Notes: a model not told the origin generated them from the letters alone. Shown: positions 7,533 through 16,631, numbered from the stretch's first letter. The stretch: DNA of 64,000 bases from Hymenobacter sp. CRA2 (GCF_002007105.1 NZ_MVBC01000006.1:241639-305638), one strand, 5' to 3'. Translations and numbers: made by a program.

Positions 7533-8149
7533 ATGCTTACTCCCGACGCTTCGGCGCAGGCGTTGCTGGCCCAGCGGCTGCGCGACTTCGCACACTTATC
7601 CGACGACGACCTGCGCCTGGCGGCGCCGGGCTGGACGGCCCGCACCATTGCCAAAAACGAGTTTTTCAACTACCGCAACGCGGTGTGCCGCTCCGTGGGG
7701 TTTATCGTCAAGGGCTTGTTTCGGGTATACTATGTGGACCCGGCCACGCAGACGGAGCATACCGTCTTCTTTGTGCCCGAGGGCGCCTTTATCACCTCGC
7801 TCAAAAGCTTGCTCACGCAGGAAGCCTGCCCCTACTACATTGCGGCCCTGAAGACGCCGAGCTGCTGGTTATCGGCATCGAGCAGTTGCAGCAGCTCTAC
7901 GCCCGGGCCCACGGCTGGGAACGGTTTGGCCGCCTGCTGGCCGAGCAGTACCTGGTGTTCCAGCAGGCCAGGGGCGAGGCGCTGCTGTTTCAGAGTGCTG
8001 AGCAGCGCTACCTGGCCTTGCTGCAGCAGTTTCCCGGCATCACGCAGCGGGTGCCACTGGGGTACATTGCATCGTACCTGGGCATTCAGGCCCCTTCGCT
8101 CAGTCGCATTCGGGCGCAGCTGAGCAAACAGCCCCGTACTCCCGGCTAG
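7533..8149 (+). pseudogene. Crp/Fnr family regulator, interrupted by a one-base frameshift
   Basis: ATG at 7533 encodes a cNMP-binding-like barrel (FIVKGLFRVYYVDPATQTEHTVFFVPEG, then SLLTQEACPYYIAAL). The frame then drifts into low-complexity Ser/Pro. The continuing homologous sequence (DAELLVIGIEQLQQLY, then GYIASYLGIQAPSLSRIRAQL, a C-terminal winged-helix recognition helix) is in the next frame and ends at 8149. Restoring one G after 7850 would give a continuous ALEDAELLVI junction, exactly what this family shows, and a protein of about 205 residues. Either the gene is freshly inactivated or the base was lost in sequencing. It faces the DUF308-like gene. Confidence 0.8.
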
Positions 8150-8400
8150 CACACGTCGGAGACGCGTGCCGCCCGGCCTTTCCATAGGCCTCTGGCTGGA
8201 ATAGGTGTAGGTCCGGCAGATTGCCCGCATATGCGCCGCCGGAGCAACCTCAGGCAGCGGAGCGCGTTGCCGCTTCACCCAAAGTCATTTACGCCTCTGC
8301 TGAATGCGTTGGCACGTCGTTTTAAGCAGCTTCCGCTGAACCCGCGCCGGGCGGAGCGGTTACCCTGCCAGCGAATAACCACGCATTTTCGCCTGCCCTC
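8150..8400. other. Spacer without a recognised feature
   Basis: About 250 bases between the regulator and the acetyltransferase. Frames here lack protein-like composition, and no strong hairpin or promoter box was seen. Confidence 0.3.
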
Positions 8401-9087
8401 ATGGAACACCCCCTGGACAACCCGATCTGGAACGCGCTGCTAACCGGCAACCAGCCCCTGGCCATCGGCGACGAGCTGGCCCGCGTATTTCCCCGCGACG
8501 TAGGCGCCTTCGCGGGCCTGGCCGGCTATTCGCCCCAGGCCTTTGCCCGCCTGCATGAGCTGGCCCCGGTTGGCGCGCCCACCATCCTGTTCACCGCCGA
8601 GCCCATTTCCCTGCCGATGGGCTGGCAGCAGCGCCTGCACCGGGAGTTGCTGCAGCTGGTGTATCCGCACCCGGAGGCCCCCGCGGTGGATAGCCACAAC
8701 CTCGTGGCCTTGGAGGAGCAGCACATCCCCGCCATGCTGGCCCTCACGGCCCTGACCAGCCCGGGGCCGTTTTTGGACCGCACCATCGTCTTCGGCGGCT
8801 ACTACGGCGTCTTCCAGGATGGCCAGCTGGTGGCTATGACCGGGCAGCGGCTGCAGCCCTCGCCCTACACCGAAATCAGCGCGGTGTGCACGCACCCGGC
8901 GCACCTGGGGCACGGGTACGCCAACCAGCTGGTGCGGCACCAAATAGGCCGTATCCTGGCGGCGGGCCGCACGCCCTTTCTGCACGTCTACGAAGACAAT
9001 CTGCCGGCTTACCCCTTGTACCTGAAGCTCGGTTTTCAGCTCCGCAAGCGCATGCACGTGTACGTGCTCGAAAAGCAGGTGCCGTAG
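8401..9087 (+). CDS. GNAT family N-acetyltransferase
   Basis: A 228-residue protein. The C-terminal 100 residues hold the GNAT core: VFGGYYGVFQDGQLVAMTGQR, then EISAVCTHPAHLGHGYANQLVRHQI, which carries the R/Q-x-x-G-x-G/A acetyl-CoA loop in the variant HLGHGYA, and a final FLHVYEDNLPAYPLYLKLGFQ where the family's N-x-x-A-x-x-Y-x-K-x-GF motif is expected. The N-terminal half looks like the extra domain of FR47-type proteins. The acceptor cannot be inferred. It stands alone and has no signal peptide. Confidence 0.85.
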   Translation: MEHPLDNPIWNALLTGNQPLAIGDELARVFPRDVGAFAGLAGYSPQAFARLHELAPVGAPTILFTAEPISLPMGWQQRLHRELLQLVYPHPEAPAVDSHNLVALEEQHIPAMLALTALTSPGPFLDRTIVFGGYYGVFQDGQLVAMTGQRLQPSPYTEISAVCTHPAHLGHGYANQLVRHQIGRILAAGRTPFLHVYEDNLPAYPLYLKLGFQLRKRMHVYVLEKQVP

Positions 9088-9243
9088 CCGCAGCGCATCA
9101 GCCGGCCTGAGTGCCGCGCTGCATTACCAATCAGCCCGCTGGCGCGCATTGGCGGCGCGGACTTGCCGGCTCGGTGTCTGAAGCATGCCCGCCGCTAACG
9201 ACCATGAGGCAGATGATTTGCGCCGTTGGCGCGCCCGCGGTAG

Positions 9244-9251
9244 TATTTTGT
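9244..9251 (+). promoter_or_regulatory. Candidate -7 box (TATTTTGT) with TTG at 9218-9220
   Basis: A TAnnTTG element 28 bases upstream of the methyltransferase ATG. A TTG lies 23 bases further upstream, close to the Bacteroidota -33/-7 spacing. The T of the full TAnnTTTG consensus is missing. Confidence 0.35.
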
Positions 9252-9279
9252 GGGTCGGCACTATACCAAATAAGCAACC

Positions 9280-9921
9280 ATGGCCAGCGAAACCGAAAAG
9301 CCCGAGTTCTGGGAATCAGCCTTCAGCGTAAAGCAGGAAATGTGGGGCTTTGTGCCCGCCAAGTCCGCCGTTCTGACCAAGGACTTCTTTGTGCAGCAGG
9401 CAGTACAGCAAGTCCTGATTCCCGGAATTGGCTACGGACGCAACGCGCAGATTTTCCAAGATGCCGGCATGACAGTGACCGGAATCGAAATATCCCAAAC
9501 CGCCATCGACCTGGCCCGAAAGCATTACGGCGCTGGCATGACCATCTACCACGGCTCGGTGACGGATATGCCCTTTGACACCCGTCGATACGACGGAATA
9601 TTCTGCTACGCTCTGATACACTTACTGGACAGCGCTGAACGGGCGAAGCTGATTCAGGACTGCTACCATCAGCTCGCGGAGAATGGCCATATGGTTTTCA
9701 CGGTCATTTCGAAAGAAGCCGCCACTTACGGGCAAGGCAAATTTCTCAGCAAGGATCGGTATGATCTGTTTGGCGGCGTGAACATGTTCTTTTACGACAG
9801 AGAATCAATTCGCGCAGAGTTTGGCGAAGCGGGGCTAATTGACATTGCAGAAGTCGACGAGAACTATCCGTTCTTTTTGGTCAAGTGCCAAAAAACGCAG
9901 GACGCCAGGCTGCGGGCATAA
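9280..9921 (+). CDS. Class I SAM-dependent methyltransferase
   Basis: A 213-residue protein. The Rossmann motif I is degenerate but recognisable (VLIPGIGYGRNAQ, residues 45-57), followed by GIEIS at the acidic position, DMPFDTRRYDGIFCYALIHL for motifs II-IV, and a GHMVFTVIS strand. This is the TehB/thiopurine-methyltransferase-like arrangement of small Bacteroidota enzymes. Ser replaces a more usual acidic neighbour after GIEI. The GC content is lower than in the flanking genes, which may indicate transfer. No partner gene; substrate unknown. Confidence 0.8.
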   Translation: MASETEKPEFWESAFSVKQEMWGFVPAKSAVLTKDFFVQQAVQQVLIPGIGYGRNAQIFQDAGMTVTGIEISQTAIDLARKHYGAGMTIYHGSVTDMPFDTRRYDGIFCYALIHLLDSAERAKLIQDCYHQLAENGHMVFTVISKEAATYGQGKFLSKDRYDLFGGVNMFFYDRESIRAEFGEAGLIDIAEVDENYPFFLVKCQKTQDARLRA

Positions 9922-10045
9922 CTATTGGCTGCCGCGTGAGGCCGTACGCCCCGCCGAACGATACCCCGGCGGCTGCGTACTGTTGGGGTAGTTACACTAC
10001 GCTCGTTCGGGCCAAGCCGTCATTGGGCCCGGATCAGCATCTGGC

Positions 10046-10594
10046 ATGCACAACCTCGTTTACAGCACCTGGGGGCTGATTCACCTGCTGGCCGCCGTGC
10101 TTTCCTTAGTGCTGGGGACGGCGGTGCTGGTGCTGCCCAAGCCAGGCCGGCTCCACCGGCGCCTGGGCTACGGCTACGTCGGCACCCTCGCGCTGATGCT
10201 CAGTACCTCGTTTGCCATTTACCGCCAATTCCACGGCTTCGGCATTTTTCACGTGGCGGCGCTGCTCAGCGCGGCCACGCTGCTCGCTGGTATGGTACCG
10301 GTGTGGGGCCGGCAGCGGGTGCGCAACTGGCAGCCGCTGCACTACGGCTTTATGTACCTCTCGGTGCTGGAGCTGTACGTGGCGCTGCTAGCCGAAGTGC
10401 TGGTGCGCGTGCCCGGCTTCTCGTTCTGGGAAGTAGCCGGGGCTTCTTCGGCCGTGGTGCTGCTGCCGGGGGCAGTTTTGTTTAATCGGTTGCGCAGGCA
10501 GTGGCAGATAGTCGGTTCCCGGACCGATCTTGCGGCCGTTTCGCGGGTGCGGCCCGAGGTGCCCACGCTGGCCGCTGAGACGGCAGCAGGCTAA
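10046..10594 (+). CDS. DUF2306 family membrane protein
   Basis: A 182-residue protein with four transmembrane segments (about 10-30, 44-60, 68-86 and 126-146). It carries GRLHRRLGYGYV after the first helix, the conserved basic loop of DUF2306 proteins, and a His in the third segment region (FHVAALL). The C-terminal 40 residues are polar and probably cytoplasmic. Function of the family is unknown. It precedes the WYL regulator gene by 82 bases on the same strand. Confidence 0.7.
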   Translation: MHNLVYSTWGLIHLLAAVLSLVLGTAVLVLPKPGRLHRRLGYGYVGTLALMLSTSFAIYRQFHGFGIFHVAALLSAATLLAGMVPVWGRQRVRNWQPLHYGFMYLSVLELYVALLAEVLVRVPGFSFWEVAGASSAVVLLPGAVLFNRLRRQWQIVGSRTDLAAVSRVRPEVPTLAAETAAG

Positions 10595-10676
10595 GACACT
10601 CCCGCCTCAGCTACGCGCATCAGCCCTTTTGCCCACAGCCAGCCATTTCGAACCCCGAGTGCTGGCCCACCCCGTT

Positions 10677-11372
10677 ATGAACCGCATCGACCGCCTGTTC
10701 GGCATTACCACTCTGCTGCAAGCCAAGAAATACGTGGCGGCTGAGCAGCTGGCCGAGCAGTTTGGCATCAGCGTGCGCACGGTGTACCGCGACATCAAGG
10801 CCCTGGGCGAGCAGGGCATTCCCGTGAGCTTCGAGCCGCACAAGGGCTACTTTCTGGTGCAGGGCTATTTCCTGCCGCCCGTGTCGTTTACCGCGGAGGA
10901 GGCCAACGCCTTGGTGCTGCTCGAAACCATGGCCGCCACCCTGGCCGATGCGTCCATCCAGGCGCATTGCGCCACGGCCCTGAGCAAGGTAAAAGCGGTG
11001 CTGCGCGAGCGGGAACGGGCGCGGCTCGAACAGTCTACCAGCCGCATCAAAATGCACGTGCCGGAATATTTGCGCGGCCCCGCCGATTACCTGGCCACCC
11101 TGCAGTCGGCGCTGGCCGACCGGCAGGTGGTCGACATGGAATACTGCGACAAAAGCGGCCGGAGCAGCCAGCGCTACGTGGAGCCCATCGGGCTGGCGTT
11201 TTACAATCTGGCCTGGCACGTGGTCGGCTGGTGCCAGCTGCGGCAGGCTTACCGCGACTTTAAGGTAGCGCGCATCCGTCGGCTCACGGCTACCGGCCAG
11301 CCCTTCAGCCGGGCCGAGCACCTGTTGCTCACGGAGTACATTGCCGGCCTGAACCTGCCCCACACGGTATAA
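10677..11372 (+). CDS. YafY-type HTH/WYL transcriptional regulator
   Basis: A 231-residue protein starting at ATG 10677 (MNRIDRLFGITTLLQ); the longer frame upstream lacks family similarity. Residues 1-60 form the HTH-11 domain (YVAAEQLAEQFGISVRTVYRDIKALGEQGIP). Residues about 135-215 form the WYL-like ligand domain (VVDMEYCDKSGRSSQRYVEPIGLAFYNLAWHVVGWCQLRQAYRDFKVARI), in which the usual W-Y-L reads WHVVGWC. Such regulators sense ligands, sometimes nucleic acids, but most are uncharacterised. The VOC protein gene follows after 88 bases, a pairing frequent in Bacteroidota, so it probably controls that gene. Confidence 0.88.
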   Translation: MNRIDRLFGITTLLQAKKYVAAEQLAEQFGISVRTVYRDIKALGEQGIPVSFEPHKGYFLVQGYFLPPVSFTAEEANALVLLETMAATLADASIQAHCATALSKVKAVLRERERARLEQSTSRIKMHVPEYLRGPADYLATLQSALADRQVVDMEYCDKSGRSSQRYVEPIGLAFYNLAWHVVGWCQLRQAYRDFKVARIRRLTATGQPFSRAEHLLLTEYIAGLNLPHTV

Positions 11373-11460
11373 TTTTTTCGGGCTGGCTTTTTGGACTGCC
11401 ATAGGGCTGTCAGTGGGCGGGCGGTGCTTTGCGGCATTGTTCACCTTTTCACTTATCTCC

Positions 11461-11865
11461 ATGAAGTTTGCCTCCGCCCGCATCATCACCGCCGATATGA
11501 AGCGCTTGGTGCAGTTCTACGAGCAGGTTACCGGCCACGCCCTGACGCAGTACACCGAGGATTTTGCCGAGCTGCAGCTGCCCACTGCCACGCTGGCCAT
11601 CGGCAGCACGCGCACCCTGCCGCTATTCGGGGGCGCCGAGGTAGCCACCGCCGCCCACAACCGCTCGGTTATCCTGGAATTTCGCGTCGAGGATGTCGAC
11701 GCCGATTACCGGCGGCTGGCCGCCGTACTGGGCAGCGCCGTCGTGCAGGCGCCGACCACCATGCCCTGGGGCAACCGTTCCCTGCTGCTGCGCGACCCGG
11801 ACGGCAACCTGGTCAATTTCTTTACGCCAGTCACGGCGGAAGCCCGGCAGAAGTTCAATAAGTAA
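11461..11865 (+). CDS. VOC (glyoxalase/bleomycin-resistance) family protein
   Basis: A 134-residue protein starting at ATG 11461. It shows the paired beta-alpha-beta-beta-beta modules of the vicinal oxygen chelate fold: MKFASARIITADMKRLVQFYEQVTG, then ILEFRVEDVDADYRRL and the closing LLLRDPDGNLVNFFTP, whose DPDGN turn is diagnostic. Family members bind a metal and act on small electrophiles or sequester drugs; the particular substrate is unknown. It is the downstream gene of the WYL regulator. Confidence 0.88.
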   Translation: MKFASARIITADMKRLVQFYEQVTGHALTQYTEDFAELQLPTATLAIGSTRTLPLFGGAEVATAAHNRSVILEFRVEDVDADYRRLAAVLGSAVVQAPTTMPWGNRSLLLRDPDGNLVNFFTPVTAEARQKFNK

Positions 11866-11878
11866 GTCCGCTGTGCCG

Positions 11879-11910
11879 AAACCCCGGCTGCTCCGTGCGG
11901 CCGGGGCTTT
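11879..11910. terminator. Bidirectional hairpin between convergent genes
   Basis: CCCCGGC at 11882 pairs with GCCGGGG at 11900, flanked by AAA on the left and CTTT on the right. It sits between the rightward VOC gene and the leftward DUF421 gene, so it can end both transcripts. Confidence 0.6.
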
Positions 11911-11951
11911 AGGGTGATGTAGCTGTGCTGCCTAGCCACGAGGCAGGAGCC

Positions 11952-12482
11952 TCAGATTACCTGCTGCTCGTTGCTATTGTCGTCGTAGGCTTCCTGCTCG
12001 CAGATGATGCTGATGCGGCCCGAGGGCTCCATGTAGGCCTCCTTGATGCTGGATAGGTCGGTGAGGCCGTGCAGGCGCACTTCGCTCATCAGCTCGCCGT
12101 AGGTGATAAGTTCCTGCTTCATGTGGGCCTTGATCATGCAGCCGTCTTTCACCAGCAGCAGCTTGTCGGGCTTGATGAAGCGCTGCAGCACGGGAAAGTG
12201 GAAGCCCAGCCAGTTCAGGGCGTAGTTCCAGAACATGATGACGCCCACCAGCAGCAGGCCCTCCGTGACGGAACGGTACTCGTGGGCCATGCCGTTCTGG
12301 GCCGCATCGGCAATGAGCACCACCAGCAGCATGTCGCTGATGCCCAAGGTGCTCGATTCGCGCTTGAGCACCACGCGCAGCAGCAGGTACAGGCCCAGGT
12401 AAATGAGCGTGCCCCGCACCACGATTTCCAACAGGGGCGTATGCGGCACAAAGATGGCCGCCCAGTCTACTTGCTCGAACAT
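11952..12482 (-). CDS. DUF421/YetF family membrane protein
   Basis: A 176-residue protein starting MFEQVDWAAIF; upstream codons in frame lack family similarity. Three transmembrane segments (about 17-38, 48-64 and 72-92) are followed by a cytoplasmic beta-rich domain with FIKPDKLLLVKDG, ELITYGELMSEVRLHGL and IKEAYMEPSGRISII. These are the hallmarks of YetF/DUF421 (YcaP-like) proteins. Family function is unclear; Bacillus homologues affect antibiotic and spore properties. The gene stands alone. Confidence 0.85.
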   Translation of the reverse strand: MFEQVDWAAIFVPHTPLLEIVVRGTLIYLGLYLLLRVVLKRESSTLGISDMLLVVLIADAAQNGMAHEYRSVTEGLLLVGVIMFWNYALNWLGFHFPVLQRFIKPDKLLLVKDGCMIKAHMKQELITYGELMSEVRLHGLTDLSSIKEAYMEPSGRISIICEQEAYDDNSNEQQVI

Positions 12483-12632
12483 GCCGCGGAAGAGTGGAGT
12501 TGCTGCCTGACATACGTGCCAGCGCCCGAAAAGCTGGCCTCGGGGTAGCAGAATCAGGTGCGAAGCCCCGGACAAGCTGGGAGGAGCTAGCGGCGTCGCG
12601 AACCCAATCACTGCTTTTCGGCTCCGGCGCGG

Positions 12633-12640
12633 TATCTTGC
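12633..12640 (+). promoter_or_regulatory. Candidate -7 box (TATCTTGC)
   Basis: A TAnnTTG element 28 bases upstream of the TonB-C protein start. An identical octamer occurs at the same kind of position before the gene at 57509. No strong -33 TTG. Confidence 0.35.
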
Positions 12641-12668
12641 GGGTATTTTCGGATTCAGATATCAGGCA

Positions 12669-13604
12669 ATGAGCAGGCTGCGGACTTTTATGGGAATGTG
12701 CGCGTGGAGCGCTCTGACGACGGCCGCGCTGGCCCAGCAGGCACCGGCGAAAAAGGCCTACGAGGAGGTTATGCCTACGTTTCCGGGCGGCATGCCGGGG
12801 TTGATGCAGGTGGTGCGCGACAACATTCGTTACCCCGCCTCGGCCCTGAAAGACGAGGTGAGCGGCCGCGTGGTGGTGCAGTTCACCGTCGATACGCTGG
12901 GCAACGCCACCAACGTGCGCGTGAGCCAGGGCGTGCGCGCCGACCTCGATGCCGAGGCCACGCGCCTGGCGGGGCTCTTCAATGGTTGGACGCCTGCCTG
13001 GCAGGCCGGCCGCAAGGTGCCCGTGCTCTACACCGTGCCCATCACCTTCAGCATCAAGGATGCGCCCGTCTCCACGGCCCTGGTGGCCGATTCGCTCGAC
13101 GTGACGCCGGCCGTCAACAAGGTCATTGCGCCGATCATGCCCGGCTGGGCGGCCGGCAAGGACGCGCTGCCCGCCGACAAGGGCGTGGTGTACGGCGTGT
13201 TTATTCAGCGCCTGGGCTTCAGCAGCGGCGGCATCGGGCAGTACGTGCGGCTCTACCACCTGGGCACGGGCCGGGTCATGAACATCCTGGTGAAGCCCGT
13301 AATGAAGTCGCGCAAGGACAACGAGTTCTGCGTGGCCCTGCCGCCCGGCCGCTACGCCCTGCAGGCGTACCAGTACAACGGCGCGGTGGACAACATCCGT
13401 AAGTCGCGGCGGGCAGGAGCGGTGGCCGCCACGCGCTACACCTTCACGGTGGAGGCCGGGCAGCTGCAGTACGTGGGCACCTGGCACTTTGAGCAGGCCG
13501 GCCCGCCGCGCTTCACCGACGACAAAGCCGTCACCGACGAGCATCTGCGCGACAAGTTCGACAAGCTGCCCTTCGGCGCGGCCCGCACCACCTTGCCTAA
13601 GTAG
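12669..13604 (+). CDS. Secreted protein with TonB C-terminal-like domain
   Basis: A 311-residue protein. A signal peptide (LRTFMGMCAWSALTTAALAQ) replaces the membrane anchor of true TonB. Residues about 35-130 match a TonB-C fold: PTFPGGMPGLMQVVRDNIRYPASA, SGRVVVQFTVDTLGNATNVRVSQG and VPVLYTVPITFSI. The remaining 180 residues, with no recognised domain, have a beta-rich composition with an FCVALPPGRYALQAYQYNGA strand pair. It is probably periplasmic. It converges on the outer-membrane beta-barrel gene, but a functional link is only suggested by proximity. Confidence 0.75.
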   Translation: MSRLRTFMGMCAWSALTTAALAQQAPAKKAYEEVMPTFPGGMPGLMQVVRDNIRYPASALKDEVSGRVVVQFTVDTLGNATNVRVSQGVRADLDAEATRLAGLFNGWTPAWQAGRKVPVLYTVPITFSIKDAPVSTALVADSLDVTPAVNKVIAPIMPGWAAGKDALPADKGVVYGVFIQRLGFSSGGIGQYVRLYHLGTGRVMNILVKPVMKSRKDNEFCVALPPGRYALQAYQYNGAVDNIRKSRRAGAVAATRYTFTVEAGQLQYVGTWHFEQAGPPRFTDDKAVTDEHLRDKFDKLPFGAARTTLPK

Positions 13605-13690
13605 GGTACGGCAGCTGGGGCATTGAAAAAGTATTCCGGGGTGCTTTATTAGCTGAGCGGCGGATAGTCGGCCGTGTATTCCATGGCGGC

Positions 13691-16153
13691 TTACTGCGCC
13701 CGGCGCTTTTCCTCCTCGGCGCCGCTGCGGCGGTTGCTGCTGGTCAGTTGGTCATTGCCCAGGCGCCAGCTCAGCGACAGAGTTACCACGCGCGCATCGC
13801 GGCGTAGGTACAGGTCCTGGCGGTAGTTGTTGTAGATGGATACGGCCCGCAGCGGGGTGGTGAAGAAGATGTCGGTAGCGGCCAGGCGCACGGTGACTTT
13901 CCGGTCCCAGAGGGCTTTCTGCACGCCCGCCGATACTTGGCCGTAGGGCTTGAACTCGAAGTAGCCCACCCGCTGCCGCGACTCGTAGCTGCCGTTCAGC
14001 TCGGCGCCCCAGCCCTTGCCCAGCGTGAAAGTACTGTTGCTGCTCAGCGTGAAGGCCGCCCGGCCGCGGCTCAGCGCGGTGCCGGCCAGCTCGCCCTCGA
14101 AGTGAATGTAGTAGAACACGGCGTTGTTGTACGCCGTCCACCACTTGCCCACCGTGAGCGGCGTGGTCAGCGTGAGGGCTGCGTACTGCTGGCGCTTCAG
14201 GTTGACGTAAGTCGACACTGTTTTGCCGTCGGGTTCGGGGTAGGCCACATCGGTGATGGGCACCTGCGTCACGCTGTAGCTCAGGCCGGTGGTAAATTTC
14301 TGCTTCAGCGTGTGGTTTACTTCCACGTTGTAGCTGGTCTCGGGGCGCAGGTCGGGGTTGCCCTTGGCGTAGGTGGCCGGATCGATGATGCTGCGGAAGG
14401 GGTTGAGCTGGCGGTAGGAGGGGCGGTTGATGCGGCGGCTCAGGGAGGCATTCCACTCGTGCTGCTCATTGGCGGTGTACTTCAGGGCTGCGCTGGGGAA
14501 GAGCTGGAAATAGTCCCGCGTGAAATTCTCGCTGGCCACCACCTGCCGGCCCTCGGCATTGGTTTTCTCCCCGCGCAGGCCCAGCTGCACGTTCAGCTTG
14601 CCCGCGGTGTGGTTCATATTCACGTACGCCGCCCCGATGACCTCGTCGTAGCGGAAGCGGTTGGTCAGGCCCAGGTTCACGGTGCGCACGCCGCGCACGA
14701 AGTTCTCGAACAGCACGTCGTTATCGGAATTCACCTGGCTGATCTTGGCGCCGGCTTCCAGCCGCGTCTGCGTGCCGAGTGGGTGTACGTAGTCGGCCTT
14801 CAGCGCCCGAATGGTGAGGTAGCTGGTCTGGTCGCCGTCCACCGTCGAGTCGGGTCGCGCCGATTCGTAGAACGTAGTCTGGCTTTGCAGGCGGTGGGCG
14901 TAATAGTAGGCGTAGTCCGCGTCGGCGGTCAGCTCCGGGGCCGTGCTGCCCTCGCCGAAGGTGTGGCGGAAGTTCAGGTTAGCGGTGATGTTGGGGTTGT
15001 AGCCCGAACCGCTGCTGCGCGCCGTGTAGTAGTCCGTAACGTTGCCCAGCGCGTCGCGGAAGGTGCTGGTGTTGTCGCCCGTCCCGTAGGGGTGGGGCTT
15101 GGGCACGGCAAAGCCCGTCACCACGGCGCCCAGGCGGGTTGTTTTCGACAGGTCCAGATCGGCCCCGGCGCGGTAGATCAGGAAATGGTCCCGAAAAACC
15201 TGGTAGTTGCGCTGGTCGCTGGTGCTCTGCAGCACCGCCTGGCCGTCGCGCGGCTCGTAGAAGTACCGGAAGGTGTTGCGCACGCCGTAGTTGGTGCGCC
15301 GGGTGTAGGTGGTGGAGGCAAACAGGTTCAGGCTCTTGCGGCGGTGGTTGACGGCCGCACTGGTGCTGAACTTGCCGAAGCGCCCCTGCCCGTAGCTGAT
15401 GCTGCCGTTGGCATTAGTGCCCTGGCGCTGGTCCTTCTTGAGGTTGATGGCAATGATGCCCGCGCTGCCCTGCGCGTCGTACTTGGCCGGCGGGTTGGTT
15501 ATCAGCTCGATGCTTTTGAGCTGATCGGCGGGCAAGGCGCGCAGAAAGTCCGCCAGCTCCGCGCCGGTCATGGGCTGGCGCTTGCCGTCGATGAGCACCA
15601 GCAAGCCCTGCCGCCCGCGCAGGGCCAGATTGTCATTGGCGTCCACCGTCACGCCGGGGGCGCGGCTGAGCACGTCCAGGGTAGTGTTGCCGGTGGCCAG
15701 CGTCGAGCCTTCCACGTTCACCACGGTGCGGTCGGCCAGGCGCTCAAACACTGGTTTCTGGCCCACCACCTGCACTTCCTTCAGTTGGGTAGCCGCGCTG
15801 GCGGCCAGCGTCAGCGCCGGAAGTACGACTTTCTCGCCCGCTACCTCAAACGGCCGGGACCACTGCCGCCCGAAGCCCACCTGCGAGGCCGACACGACAT
15901 ATTGCCCGCCCGGCGCCGACTCGAACGTGAACTGGCCTTTGGCGTCGCTGAACTCGGTTTTGACCACCGTCGAGTCCTTGGCCCGGTGCAGCGTCACGGT
16001 GGCGTAATCGATAGGACTGCCCGCGGCGGCGCGCACGGTACCGGCCACGGTGCTCAGGCTTTGGCCGAAGGCGGCTGAGGAAGCCAGCAGGGGCAATACG
16101 CCGAGCAGCGCGCCAGCCGTGAGCAGAGTTAAATGAGAGTAGCAGTAGCGCAT
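13691..16153 (-). CDS. Outer-membrane beta-barrel protein with carboxypeptidase-regulatory-like N-domain
   Basis: An 820-residue protein starting at MRYCYSHL (16153), giving a clean signal peptide ending AAFGQ. Residues about 33-115 are a CarboxypepD_reg-like domain (VAGTVRAAAGSPIDYATVTL). A plug-like region follows (LALRGRQGLLVLIDGKRQ, then LPADQLKSIELITNPPAKYDAQG). The rest is a long C-terminal barrel rich in aromatic-ended beta strands. This layout fits the TonB-receptor-related beta-barrel proteins of Bacteroidota (OMP_b-brl_3 type). No SusD partner is adjacent, so the cargo is unknown. The C-terminus (SSNRRSGAEEEKRRAQ) is an unusual charged tail beyond the last strand. Confidence 0.85.
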   Translation of the reverse strand: MRYCYSHLTLLTAGALLGVLPLLASSAAFGQSLSTVAGTVRAAAGSPIDYATVTLHRAKDSTVVKTEFSDAKGQFTFESAPGGQYVVSASQVGFGRQWSRPFEVAGEKVVLPALTLAASAATQLKEVQVVGQKPVFERLADRTVVNVEGSTLATGNTTLDVLSRAPGVTVDANDNLALRGRQGLLVLIDGKRQPMTGAELADFLRALPADQLKSIELITNPPAKYDAQGSAGIIAINLKKDQRQGTNANGSISYGQGRFGKFSTSAAVNHRRKSLNLFASTTYTRRTNYGVRNTFRYFYEPRDGQAVLQSTSDQRNYQVFRDHFLIYRAGADLDLSKTTRLGAVVTGFAVPKPHPYGTGDNTSTFRDALGNVTDYYTARSSGSGYNPNITANLNFRHTFGEGSTAPELTADADYAYYYAHRLQSQTTFYESARPDSTVDGDQTSYLTIRALKADYVHPLGTQTRLEAGAKISQVNSDNDVLFENFVRGVRTVNLGLTNRFRYDEVIGAAYVNMNHTAGKLNVQLGLRGEKTNAEGRQVVASENFTRDYFQLFPSAALKYTANEQHEWNASLSRRINRPSYRQLNPFRSIIDPATYAKGNPDLRPETSYNVEVNHTLKQKFTTGLSYSVTQVPITDVAYPEPDGKTVSTYVNLKRQQYAALTLTTPLTVGKWWTAYNNAVFYYIHFEGELAGTALSRGRAAFTLSSNSTFTLGKGWGAELNGSYESRQRVGYFEFKPYGQVSAGVQKALWDRKVTVRLAATDIFFTTPLRAVSIYNNYRQDLYLRRDARVVTLSLSWRLGNDQLTSSNRRSGAEEEKRRAQ

Positions 16154-16490
16154 CGAGGTATGGGAACGGTTGGCTGGAGAGAAGACCTGAATCCGCCGCT
16201 GGCCCCGCTCAGTAAGGGCAATGCCGTCCCGCGACGCTCCAAAACGAGCATCGGCCGCAATAAAAGCAGTAAGGATGGGCCCCGCACCGGCGCGTAAGTA
16301 GGCTGGTAACGCGGGCAGCAAGCAGTATTCGGACGTGGACACTGCCCGCCCGCGGAATAGTTACAGCCGGAGCATAACTTTTTTGCTGCCTTAGGTCGTT
16401 ATTGCCAGCAATGCGAAGCGCCGAAGAAAGGCGCCGCCAAGCCTGCGGGCTGACGTTGAACGGCGGTAAACGACTGTCCGGATAACATTT
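16154..16490. other. Spacer upstream of the beta-barrel gene
   Basis: No gene is supported. The open frame extending leftward from 16342 into the beta-barrel gene adds a non-homologous leader and is not believed. The region should hold the promoter of the leftward gene, but no clear TAnnTTTG box was seen. Confidence 0.3.
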
Positions 16491-16607
16491 GTCATGCTGA
16501 GCTTGCCGAAGCATCTCTACCAGTTCGTCTGCAATGCTTCAACGAAGCGGTAGAGATGCTTGCCTTATGCCGACCTTCGGATCGGCGGACGCCAGATCAA
16601 GCATGAC
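16491..16607. repeat. Intergenic inverted-repeat element, family A copy 1
   Basis: The left arm starts GTCATGCTGAGC and continues to GAAGCATCTCTACC (16491-16521). Its complement GGTAGAGATGC lies at 16549, and the outer arm closes with GCATGAC at 16601-16607, after an extra GC-rich insertion holding a small hairpin (CCGACC...GATCGG). The same GTCATGCTGAGC/GAAGCATCT words recur in the perfect element at 28474-28571. It lies next to the end of the leftward SNF2 gene. Confidence 0.7.
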
Positions 16608-16631
16608 CGTTCTGGAGTTTTCAGACACCGC

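Noticed and set aside
11952..13544. A 530-residue protein that includes the DUF421 sequence
   Set aside because: Only the last 176 residues match DUF421; the upstream part is antisense to the TonB-C protein gene.
13937..16078. A long rightward open frame (713 codons) opposite the outer-membrane beta-barrel gene
   Set aside because: Pure antisense shadow of a GC-rich gene; its product is Gly/Ala/Val/His low-complexity without any domain, whereas the leftward frame has a signal peptide and family motifs.
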